A stretch of DNA of 64,000 nt, from the NCBI RefSeq assembly GCF_001457695.1, contig NZ_LN831025.1, positions 1,240,001 to 1,304,000 of the forward strand, read 5' to 3'. The notes beneath the pieces are model-generated. The model ran no database searches, had not been told where the DNA came from, and saw only the letters and a program-made list of their open reading frames with translations. The translations under genes and the position numbers were made by a program. Origin of the DNA: Campylobacter jejuni. Lineage in GTDB: Bacteria > Campylobacterota > Campylobacteria > Campylobacterales > Campylobacteraceae. Of this stretch, positions 10,035-17,462 are shown piece by piece (position 1 is the first letter of the stretch; each line of letters begins with the position of its first letter).

Positions 10035-10592
10035 ATGCAAGATATGATTGATACTTTAATAAAATATGGTTATATTGTTTTATTCTTTTACTCTTTAGGG
10101 GGCGGAATGGTTGGAATTTTAGCTGCAGGAGTTTTAAGTTCTCAAGGAAAAATGGATCTTAGTTTTTGCATTACTCTTGCTTTTATTGCTAATACCATAG
10201 GTTCAACTTTGCTTTTTATACTTGGGAAATATTATAAAAAAGATATTATGCCTTATTTTAAAAAACACCGACGCAAGCTAGCCCTTGCTATGATGAAAAC
10301 AAAACAACACGGAATTATTTTACTTGTAACTCAAAAATTTATTTATGGTTTAAAAACTTTCATTCCTATAGCTGCAGGTATGGCAAAATATAATTTTATT
10401 AAATTTTTTATTATCAATACTCTAGCTAGTTTGGCATGGGCTATTGTTCTAGGTTTTGCTGCTTATACTTTTGGATATGTTATTGAAGCAATTTTTGATA
10501 AACTGAGTTTATATCCTTATGCCGCTCCTTTATTTTTATTATTTTTAGCTGGAATAATTTGGCTTTATTTAAGTAAATTTTCCAAAAAATAA
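10035..10592 (+). CDS. DedA/SNARE-associated family membrane protein
   Basis: A 185-residue polytopic inner membrane protein. GILAAGVLSSQGKM, the KFIYGLKTFIPIAAGMAKYN segment with its conserved arginine-free core, and several hydrophobic helices fit the DedA (VTT-domain) family. Members act as lipid scramblases or flippases, for example for undecaprenyl phosphate, but the substrate cannot be read from sequence. The stop codon overlaps the comEC-like start (TAATG), so the two are coupled. Confidence 0.82.
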   Translation: MQDMIDTLIKYGYIVLFFYSLGGGMVGILAAGVLSSQGKMDLSFCITLAFIANTIGSTLLFILGKYYKKDIMPYFKKHRRKLALAMMKTKQHGIILLVTQKFIYGLKTFIPIAAGMAKYNFIKFFIINTLASLAWAIVLGFAAYTFGYVIEAIFDKLSLYPYAAPLFLLFLAGIIWLYLSKFSKK

Positions 10593-11851
10593 TGTCTCTA
10601 TGGAATTCTTTTTTTTACTCTTTTAAAGAATTTCATTATTTATTTTTATCTGTTGTTATTATTTTTATTTTTAATATCCTTTTAGAATATAATAATTTTT
10701 TAAACTTTAAAAACCAAAAACATTACTTTATAAATAACGCTCTATTAACGCACCAATATATAAAATATAATAAAAAAAATAAAAAATATTGGGTTTTAAA
10801 GCTACAAACTGAAAACTTCACTTTTTATACTACAAGTTTTAAGGATTTAAATTTAAGCAAGAATCAACTTTTAAGCCTTAGAATTATCACCCATAATATT
10901 AACTTTAGAGACTATCTGAGCAAAAGTTTTTATGCACCTTCTTATGATTTTGAAAAATTAAAAGAAAAAGAATACAATCCCATTATATCTTACTTCTTAA
11001 ATCAACATACAAATGAAAAAATTAAAGAATTTTATGGTGCTTTATTTTTTGCACTGCCCATATCTTTAGAGCTTAGAAACGATGTAAATTACTATGGCAT
11101 AGCACACCTTATAGCAATTAGCGGTTATCACATAGGCTTGCTTTTTAGTTTAATTTTCTTTATTTTAGCTCCAATTTATAGTTTTTTCCAAAAAAGATAT
11201 TTTCCTTATAGAAATTTACGTTTAGATTTAAGTATTTTAATTTTTACACTGCTTTTAGCTTATGCTTGTTTAATAGGATTTGTCCCTTCTTTTGTGCGCT
11301 CCTTGATTATGGCTTTTTGGGTTTTTTATCTATTGTGTAAAAATATAAAAATTATTAATTTCTTTACGCTTTTTTGTAGTATTTTATTATGCATTTCTCT
11401 TTACCCTAGACTTTTATTTAGTATTGGATTTTTATTTTCTATTTTAGGTGTTTTTTATATTTTTTTATATATGCATCATTTTGCAAATAAATTTAATAAT
11501 CTTATAAATATTATTTTGCTTAATATTTGGACTTTTTTTGCTATGGTTTTACCTGTGCTTTATTTTTTTCCACTTATAAGCTACCAACAAATTTTAGGTA
11601 TTATTTTGAGTGGAATTTTTGTAATATTTTATCCTTTAGTATTATTTTTGCATCTTATAAACTATGGAGATTTGCTCAATTTTATCTTAGATGAATTTTT
11701 TAAATTTAAAATTTATGGAACTAATATCCATATCCCATTTTGGATTTTTATAAGTTATCTTATTGCTTCTTTAATCTCTGTGCGATTTAAATATCTAGCT
11801 TTTCTTTGTATTTTTGCGAATTTTATTCCCTTCATTATGGTTGTGATTTAG
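10592..11851 (+). CDS. ComEC/Rec2-family competence protein
   Basis: A 419-residue membrane protein with many hydrophobic helices and the ComEC core motif HLIAISGYHIGLLFSL near residue 173. ComEC forms the inner-membrane channel for single-stranded DNA in natural transformation. This version lacks the C-terminal metallo-beta-lactamase-like domain of longer ComEC proteins, as in other Campylobacterota. The gene is coupled to the DedA gene, and its 3' end overlaps the converging YihY gene by 57 bp. Natural competence is well known in C. jejuni and fits this call. Confidence 0.88.
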   Translation: MSLWNSFFYSFKEFHYLFLSVVIIFIFNILLEYNNFLNFKNQKHYFINNALLTHQYIKYNKKNKKYWVLKLQTENFTFYTTSFKDLNLSKNQLLSLRIITHNINFRDYLSKSFYAPSYDFEKLKEKEYNPIISYFLNQHTNEKIKEFYGALFFALPISLELRNDVNYYGIAHLIAISGYHIGLLFSLIFFILAPIYSFFQKRYFPYRNLRLDLSILIFTLLLAYACLIGFVPSFVRSLIMAFWVFYLLCKNIKIINFFTLFCSILLCISLYPRLLFSIGFLFSILGVFYIFLYMHHFANKFNNLINIILLNIWTFFAMVLPVLYFFPLISYQQILGIILSGIFVIFYPLVLFLHLINYGDLLNFILDEFFKFKIYGTNIHIPFWIFISYLIASLISVRFKYLAFLCIFANFIPFIMVVI

Positions 11852-12601
11852 AAAATAATAGAGTTTAAGCCCAAAAAGATAAATAATCCAAGAAATATAA
11901 ATCCAAATAAAAAAGAATAAAATAGTAGAAAAAGATCCATAAACACTAGCGTATGTTTTATTATATACCACATAATATACAAATAAATTTTTTCCTATAT
12001 ACCAAATAGCACCCGCTCCAAAAGATACTAAAGCTAAACTTTTAAGAGTTCCCCTATGAACAGAACTTGAATAAGATATAAAAAATAAACCCCAAATAAT
12101 TACAAAGGGTAAAATTTCAAAAAAATTAAACCCTATTTTATAATCATCTAAAGTTTGTTGGATAAAACCTGAAATATAAAAACTAAGCCCAAGTCCCAAA
12201 GGAACAAGAGTCAAAAGGGTCCAATAAGAACTAATACTTTGCCAAAGTCCTTTAGGTTCATTTTTAGTAATACGATTGATTACAAAATCATAGCCTGAAA
12301 AAAAAGCTAAAGAAGTAAATGCCATAGCAATAAGACCTACAATACCCAAATTTACACTATTTTTTAAAAAAGTATCGATGTAAGTAGCAACAACATCTTG
12401 TTGCGTTGGTATTAAAAAAGCAAAAATTACTTGCTTTGCTTTTTCATAATAAGCTTTAAAACTGGAAATTTGCGTAAAAACAGAAAAACATACAAATAAA
12501 ATAGGTATTAAAGATAATACAGTATAAAAACTAAGCGCTGCTGCATAATTTAAAATTTCCTTATCACGCAAATTTAGTAAAATAGTAAAAAAATTTTTCA
12601 C
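11795..12601 (-). CDS. YihY/virulence factor BrkB family membrane protein
   Basis: A 268-residue protein with about six membrane helices. AAALSFYTVLSLIPILF near residue 20 and the IYISWIIYLFGLKLYYFL segment near the end are typical of the YihY/BrkB family. Such proteins were once called ribonuclease BN, but that activity belongs to another protein, so the old label rbn should not be used as a function. The real role is unknown. The gene lies 3 bp after the GlcD-type gene and its tail overlaps comEC on the other strand. Confidence 0.85.
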   Translation of the reverse strand: MKNFFTILLNLRDKEILNYAAALSFYTVLSLIPILFVCFSVFTQISSFKAYYEKAKQVIFAFLIPTQQDVVATYIDTFLKNSVNLGIVGLIAMAFTSLAFFSGYDFVINRITKNEPKGLWQSISSYWTLLTLVPLGLGLSFYISGFIQQTLDDYKIGFNFFEILPFVIIWGLFFISYSSSVHRGTLKSLALVSFGAGAIWYIGKNLFVYYVVYNKTYASVYGSFSTILFFFIWIYISWIIYLFGLKLYYFLNHNHNEGNKIRKNTKKS

Positions 12602-12604
12602 CTT

Positions 12605-13987
12605 CTAAAGTCCCATTTTAAAAGGATTTAGTATATTATTTGGATCAAAAGCTTTTTTAACATTTCTCATTAAATTCATTTCGGCTTCAGAAAAAGCTAA
12701 ATTCATAAAAGGTGCCTTAGAGAGTCCGATACCATGCTCTCCGCTTAAAGTTCCTCCAAGTTTCACTGTTAATTTAAAAATCTCTTCCACAGCTTCATAG
12801 CCTTTTTTCACCTGCTCTTTATCATTTTTATCAGGAACCATAACATTAGTATGCACATTTCCATCCCCTGTATGCCCAAAACAAGGAATTTTAAAACCAT
12901 ATTTTTTAGAAATCTCATCTATACCTTCAAGCAAAGTAGGTAGTTTAGAACGCGGAACTGTAATATCTTCATTAAGTTTTAAAGTTCCATACATAGCAAT
13001 GCTTTGAGAACAATTTCTTCTAGCAAACCAAATATCTGCGGTTTCTTGTTCATCTTTTGCTATTTTAAATTCACTAGCTCCAGCTTCTAAAAAATAATGT
13101 TCTAAATTTCTTAAATCCTCATCAATAGCCTCTTTAACATTACCATCCACATCAGCAATCAAAATAGCTCCAGCTTCTATAGGCAAACCTTTATTAAATT
13201 TGCTCTCAACCGCTCTAATGCTAAGATTGTCTAAAAATTCCATAGATACAGGACTTACACCGCTAGCAAGGCTTTTATAAACCGCATTCATAGCACTTTT
13301 TACACTTGGAAAAATAGCAAAAGCAGTTTTTTTGAATTTAGGTAAAGGTATTAATTTTAAAGTAAGCTCACTTAAAACTGCTAAAGAACCTTCACTAGCG
13401 ATTAAAATTCCTGCCAAATTATAACCTGCCACATCTTTAATAGTGCGTTTTCCTGCACGAATGATTTCTCCGCTAGGCAAAACAGCCCTTAAAGCCATCA
13501 CATAATCTTTTGTAATGCCATATTTTGCAGCTCTCATTCCCCCAGCATTTTCGCTTACATTACCCCCTAAGCTAGAATACTCCATGCTAGCAGGATCAGG
13601 TGGATAAAAAAGTCCGTATTTGGCTACTTCTTTTTGTAAATGTATATTAATAACCCCAGGTTGCACAACAGCCACTAAATTTTCAAGATCAATTTCTAAA
13701 ATTTTATTCATATGCTTTTCAAAAGCAAGCACCACCCCGCCATTAACAGCTAAAGCTCCTCCTGTAAAACCAGATCCTGAGCCTCGCGGTATGACTATGA
13801 TATTATTTTCATTACAAAATTTTAAAATTCGAGCAATATCTTCTTCATTTCTTGGAAAAAGAACCCCATCGGGTAAATAATGTTTTTTTGTCGCATCATA
13901 GCTATAAGCTCTTTTGTGAATTTCATCAAAATAAGCGTTTTCTTCTCCTAAAAATCGTTTAAAATATTGTTCAAATTCTTTTTTCAT
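12605..13987 (-). CDS. glcD: FAD-linked 2-hydroxyacid oxidase, GlcD/D-lactate dehydrogenase type
   Basis: A 460-residue flavoprotein of the vanillyl-alcohol-oxidase fold. The FAD-binding segment VIPRGSGSGFTGGALAVNGG lies near residue 65, with SLGGNVSENAGG near residue 140. The C-terminal catalytic part has CFGHTGDGNVHTN and GGTLSGEHGIGLSK, and the family ending DPNNILNPFK. Substrate could be glycolate or D-lactate. No GlcE/GlcF or iron-sulphur partner is adjacent. It follows the PgbA-like gene by 2 bp. The same gene pair is found in Helicobacter (from memory), so the symbol reflects tradition more than proven substrate. Confidence 0.88.
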   Translation of the reverse strand: MKKEFEQYFKRFLGEENAYFDEIHKRAYSYDATKKHYLPDGVLFPRNEEDIARILKFCNENNIIVIPRGSGSGFTGGALAVNGGVVLAFEKHMNKILEIDLENLVAVVQPGVINIHLQKEVAKYGLFYPPDPASMEYSSLGGNVSENAGGMRAAKYGITKDYVMALRAVLPSGEIIRAGKRTIKDVAGYNLAGILIASEGSLAVLSELTLKLIPLPKFKKTAFAIFPSVKSAMNAVYKSLASGVSPVSMEFLDNLSIRAVESKFNKGLPIEAGAILIADVDGNVKEAIDEDLRNLEHYFLEAGASEFKIAKDEQETADIWFARRNCSQSIAMYGTLKLNEDITVPRSKLPTLLEGIDEISKKYGFKIPCFGHTGDGNVHTNVMVPDKNDKEQVKKGYEAVEEIFKLTVKLGGTLSGEHGIGLSKAPFMNLAFSEAEMNLMRNVKKAFDPNNILNPFKMGL

Positions 13988-13989
13988 GT

Positions 13990-14715
13990 TTATTGCACCT
14001 TAGGAAAATTAATCAAAGCATCATAATATCTATAATAATTTCCTATTTCTTGAGAGTTAAAATCAAAAAAATTACTTTTATATCCACCTATACGAGAATA
14101 AAAAGGAACCTGAACGCTAGTTGGCTTGCTTATAGGCACTTCATAAAGCTTATTAAAATCTTGACAATCTACAACTTCTGCTTGATTTTCCAAAGCCACA
14201 ACCAAAATGCCAACCGCATTATCATCACAAAATTGCCTGAAATCTGAACGCTTAGGAGAAAGAGTGGCCGTTCTAATTAATTGTGCTCCAAAAATGTCAA
14301 TATGGGTAAAATATATCTGCGGAAATTCTCTAACAAGTTCATTATAAGTTTGTTCATCAGGAGCAATTACCAATCCTCTATCATAAAGAAAATTTAAAAC
14401 AACCTCATCACCTACTTTAGGTAAAACATTTGGCAAAGGCAAAGCATCTTGCTTAAGAGCTGAGAAAATGCTAAATTCTAATTTTGCCAAACCATTTTTT
14501 TTATCTATAACACTTGCTCTAGCGATGATACTTTGCGAATTGCTAAAATGTTGTACTACTACGCCACTTGAATAAAGTTTTATATCATCACTATCTTTAA
14601 TATAACCATAAATATCATCAACTTTTACAAGTTCACTTTTTATAGGTTTTAAATCAAATCCAACCGCAAAGAGGCTAAGGTTTAAAGCTAAAAAACACAC
14701 TATAGTTTTAAACAA
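13990..14715 (-). CDS. Exported protein resembling the N-terminal domain of Helicobacter PgbA
   Basis: A 241-residue protein with a signal peptide (LFAVGFDLKPI at the cleavage region) and no membrane anchor. The sequence has a beta-rich pattern (VKVDDIYGYI, SGVVVQHF, GDEVVLNFLYDRGLVIAP) and an extended C-terminal tail. I recall that in H. pylori the plasminogen-binding protein gene pgbA lies between glcD and csd3. This gene sits in the same place between glcD-like and csd3-like genes. Homology to the PgbA N-terminal domain is therefore likely but not proven, and plasminogen binding should not be assumed. It is divergent from the peptidase gene. Confidence 0.65.
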   Translation of the reverse strand: MFKTIVCFLALNLSLFAVGFDLKPIKSELVKVDDIYGYIKDSDDIKLYSSGVVVQHFSNSQSIIARASVIDKKNGLAKLEFSIFSALKQDALPLPNVLPKVGDEVVLNFLYDRGLVIAPDEQTYNELVREFPQIYFTHIDIFGAQLIRTATLSPKRSDFRQFCDDNAVGILVVALENQAEVVDCQDFNKLYEVPISKPTSVQVPFYSRIGGYKSNFFDFNSQEIGNYYRYYDALINFPKVQ

Positions 14716-14743
14716 ATTTGCTCCTTAAATAAAAATTTATAGA

Positions 14744-14749
14744 ATTATA
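14744..14749 (-). promoter_or_regulatory. Putative -10 for the PgbA-like/glcD/yihY unit
   Basis: Reverse-strand TATAAT in the 121 bp divergent region between the PgbA-like gene and the M23 peptidase gene, about 30 bp from the start codon. No experimental support. Confidence 0.45.
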
Positions 14750-14836
14750 ATCCTTTTTTGTTAAGCAATTGTAAGAAAAATAAAGTAAAATATAGCTTTC
14801 AAATTTCAAAATTCTTTTAAAAATTAAGGTCATCTC

Positions 14837-15997
14837 ATGAAAAAATTATTGCTTTTATTTATTTTTGTTGTTCAAAGTTTTGCAGCTTTAAGTGTTGAAG
14901 AGCTAACTTGGGATAATGGAGATACCTTGCTTAAATTCTTACAAAGAAATTCCATACCTATGTCGCTTTATTATGGACTTGATAAAGAAGATCAAGAACT
15001 TGCTTCTGATATAGCCTATAAAATAAAATATCAAGTTTTAAAAGATGAAAACAACAACATAGAACAAGTTTTAATTCCAATTAGTGATGATTTACAAATT
15101 CATATCTATAAAGATAAAGATGGACAATACACTCTTACTTTTACTCCTGTATCTTATCAAAAAGAAGATAGAATTTTACATTTAACCATTAAAAGCTCTG
15201 CTTATCAAGATGTCTATGAAGAAAGTGGTAGCAGTACTTTAGCTCGTGCTATGGTTCGTGCTTTTCGAGGAAGTATAAATTTTCGCAATATCCAAAAAGG
15301 TGATGAAGTAACCCTATATTATGAACAAAAAAGACGCATGGGTAAACTTTGGGGTGATATAAATATAAAAATGGCAATGGTAGAAATCAATAAAAGCGCT
15401 AGAGAAGTCTTTTCTTATAATGATATATTCTATGATCGCGATGGTAAGGAATTAGAATCTTTTTTACTTACAAAACCTGTGAACTACACTAGAATTTCCT
15501 CTCCTTTTACAACAGCAAGATATCATCCTATATTAAAACGCTATCGTGCTCATCTTGGTATAGACTATGCTGCACCTACTGGAACTCCTGTGAAAAGTGC
15601 TGGCAAAGGAGTAGTAACCTTTATAGGCACAAAAGGTGGTTATGGAAATGTAATTCAAATCAAGCATGACTCAGGTTATATGACTTTATATGCTCATCTT
15701 AGTCGTTTTGCAAAAATTAAAAACGGACAAAAGGTAAATCAAGGACAAGTAATTGCATATGTTGGTTCAACAGGTATGAGCACAGGTCCTCATTTGCATT
15801 TTGGAGTATATTTAAATAATAAAGCTATAAATCCTGCATCTGTTGTAAAAATCGCCAAATCAGAACTTAGTGGAAAAGCGAAAGAGAATTTTAAACATAT
15901 CATAGCTGGATACGAGCAGGTTGTTAAAGAAGCCCTAGCCTCGAATCAACCTAATCCTCCAAAAGAAGAAGATTTTGAAAACTATATAGAATTTTAA
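14837..15997 (+). CDS. M23 metallopeptidase, Csd3/Pgp3-like cell-shape peptidase
   Basis: A 386-residue periplasmic peptidoglycan hydrolase with a signal peptide (VVQSFAALS). The LytM domain carries zinc ligands His239 and Asp243 (HLGIDYAAPTGTPV) and His321, with catalytic-type histidines His287 (YAHLSR) and His319 (GPHLHFG). The long N-terminal region before residue 225 fits the inhibitory and OapA-like domains of H. pylori Csd3/HdpA, a D,D-endopeptidase/carboxypeptidase needed for helical shape. Synteny with glcD and the PgbA-like gene supports the Csd3 relation. Its stop overlaps the next reverse-strand gene by 4 bp. Confidence 0.87.
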   Translation: MKKLLLLFIFVVQSFAALSVEELTWDNGDTLLKFLQRNSIPMSLYYGLDKEDQELASDIAYKIKYQVLKDENNNIEQVLIPISDDLQIHIYKDKDGQYTLTFTPVSYQKEDRILHLTIKSSAYQDVYEESGSSTLARAMVRAFRGSINFRNIQKGDEVTLYYEQKRRMGKLWGDINIKMAMVEINKSAREVFSYNDIFYDRDGKELESFLLTKPVNYTRISSPFTTARYHPILKRYRAHLGIDYAAPTGTPVKSAGKGVVTFIGTKGGYGNVIQIKHDSGYMTLYAHLSRFAKIKNGQKVNQGQVIAYVGSTGMSTGPHLHFGVYLNNKAINPASVVKIAKSELSGKAKENFKHIIAGYEQVVKEALASNQPNPPKEEDFENYIEF

Positions 15998-16197
15998 TTA
16001 CTCAACAACGCTTTATCTTTTGCATTGATTAAAGAATTTAGAAGAGTTGCAAGCTCTTCTTTTTCTTTTTCATTAATTTCACAAAAATCTGCATCAATCA
16101 ATTGTTTTACCAAAGCTTCATTTAACAAATCTCCATCGCCAAATTCTCTAGCTTTTTGAATGATTTTTAACACCCTTAAATCTTTTCTTTCATACAT
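15994..16197 (-). CDS. Small conserved hypothetical protein
   Basis: A 67-residue, charged, probably helical cytoplasmic protein (MYERKDLRVLKIIQKAREFG) with no signal peptide and no cysteine motif. I do not recognise a family. It starts 1 bp after the laccase-domain gene, so it belongs to the ribE-side reverse operon. It reads like a real gene because of this tight spacing and Campylobacter-like codon use. Its 3' end overlaps the csd3-like stop by 4 bp. Confidence 0.65.
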   Translation of the reverse strand: MYERKDLRVLKIIQKAREFGDGDLLNEALVKQLIDADFCEINEKEKEELATLLNSLINAKDKALLSN

Positions 16198-16198
16198 T

Positions 16199-16879
16199 TT
16201 AATCCTTTAAATAAACCACACTCACAAAACGCTTAGTCGTTTTATCACGACGATAAGAAAAAAAACTCTCATCATCAAAGCTACAAATTCCACAATCTTT
16301 AATATTTTCAATGCCTAAATTTTGCGCTTGAAATTTTACTAAAGCTTTTAAATCAAGTTTATCATCTTGAACAAATTCTTTAAATTCTTTTTTAGCAAAT
16401 TCTAAAATTTCTCCATCTATTTCATAATTTTTAGCACAAATTCCAGGCAGGATAAAAAGATGAAATTTATTCTTATCTAAATGTGAATTTTGCATAGTAA
16501 TTTGATCAACGCATTCTTTTAGGATATTTTCAAAGCTTCCTTTTCTACCTGAATGCAAAGCTGCTATAATACCACTTTCATGATATAAAATCAAAGGCAG
16601 ACAATCCGCACTTAAAACACAAAGAGCGATATTTTTTTCCTTGCTTATAAGTCCATCACAACTGAGATTTTTTAAATTTTTTTCATAAATGATAACTTTA
16701 TGAGAATGAATTTGATCCATAAAAACACATTTTTCAATATCTTTAAAACCTAAATGAGAAAATAAATTCTCATTATGAATTTTAGCTCTAAAAACATTAT
16801 AATCCTTATCAAAAGCACAAAAAATACCGACTTTATCATTTTCTAATAAAGATAAGAAATTCTTTCGACTTCTTCCCAT
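16199..16879 (-). CDS. Laccase-domain protein (YfiH/PgeF family)
   Basis: A 226-residue protein with the YfiH/DUF152 signature: MDQIHSHKVIIYEK, LSADCLPLILYH, AALHSGRKG, and the C-terminal CGICSFDDESFFSYRRD. The conserved histidines and cysteines form the metal or active site. In E. coli the family member PgeF removes misplaced amino acids from peptidoglycan precursors. Other members act on purine nucleosides, so the exact substrate is uncertain. The ATG at 16879 has AAGGATT upstream on the reverse strand, even though it lies inside ribE (37 bp overlap), which suggests coupling to riboflavin synthase. Confidence 0.85.
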   Translation of the reverse strand: MGRSRKNFLSLLENDKVGIFCAFDKDYNVFRAKIHNENLFSHLGFKDIEKCVFMDQIHSHKVIIYEKNLKNLSCDGLISKEKNIALCVLSADCLPLILYHESGIIAALHSGRKGSFENILKECVDQITMQNSHLDKNKFHLFILPGICAKNYEIDGEILEFAKKEFKEFVQDDKLDLKALVKFQAQNLGIENIKDCGICSFDDESFFSYRRDKTTKRFVSVVYLKD

Positions 16880-17454
16880 GATAATCCTTTGTTTTTACCT
16901 TGTAATTGTGCATAAATATAACGAGCAAGCAAATCACTTTCTATGTTGATTTTTCTACCTACTTGATAGTCTTTAAAAAGCGTTTCTTTAAAAGTAATAG
17001 GAATAATAGTAAGCCTAATACCATTTTTTAAAATTTCATTGATAGTAAGACTTACCCCATCAACGCCTATACTTCCTTTTTCTGCCATAAATTTCATAGC
17101 TTCTTTAGGTAAAGATATATAAAAATCCACTCCATTTTCATCTTTTTGAATCTTTTCAAGTATGCCAATAAAATCAATATGCCCTTGCATAAGATGTCCA
17201 TCAATTCTATCGCCATATCTTAAAGCAGGTTCTATATGAACTTTATCTTTTAAATTCTCTATAACTATATGAGTGCGACTTTCACGAGAAAGCTCCACTT
17301 CAAAACCCCCTTCATAAAGTTTTGTTACACTTAAACAAGCTCCATTTACGGCTATGCTATCGCCAAGATTTGGGCGATATTTTGCTTTTAAGCTTAAAGT
17401 ATTGTTTTGATAAGATTGAACTTTAGCAATTTCTCTTATGAGTCCATTAAACAT
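16843..17454 (-). CDS. ribE: Riboflavin synthase, alpha subunit
   Basis: A 203-residue enzyme that dismutates two 6,7-dimethyl-8-ribityllumazine molecules into riboflavin. It has the two similar lumazine-binding halves of the family. The first begins MFNGLIREI with GDSIAVNGACLSV, and the second has HLMQGHIDFIG followed by GSIGVDGVSLTI. Length is normal. It lies 8 bp after the AsmA-like gene and overlaps the laccase-domain gene by 37 bp. Older Campylobacter annotation may call this ribA. Confidence 0.94.
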   Translation of the reverse strand: MFNGLIREIAKVQSYQNNTLSLKAKYRPNLGDSIAVNGACLSVTKLYEGGFEVELSRESRTHIVIENLKDKVHIEPALRYGDRIDGHLMQGHIDFIGILEKIQKDENGVDFYISLPKEAMKFMAEKGSIGVDGVSLTINEILKNGIRLTIIPITFKETLFKDYQVGRKINIESDLLARYIYAQLQGKNKGLSWEEVERISYLY

Positions 17455-17462
17455 TTTTTACC

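Noticed and set aside
11795-11851. 57 bp overlap of comEC and the YihY gene as an error
   Set aside because: Both proteins end plausibly and converge tail to tail; such overlaps are tolerated in compact genomes and no frame break is evident.
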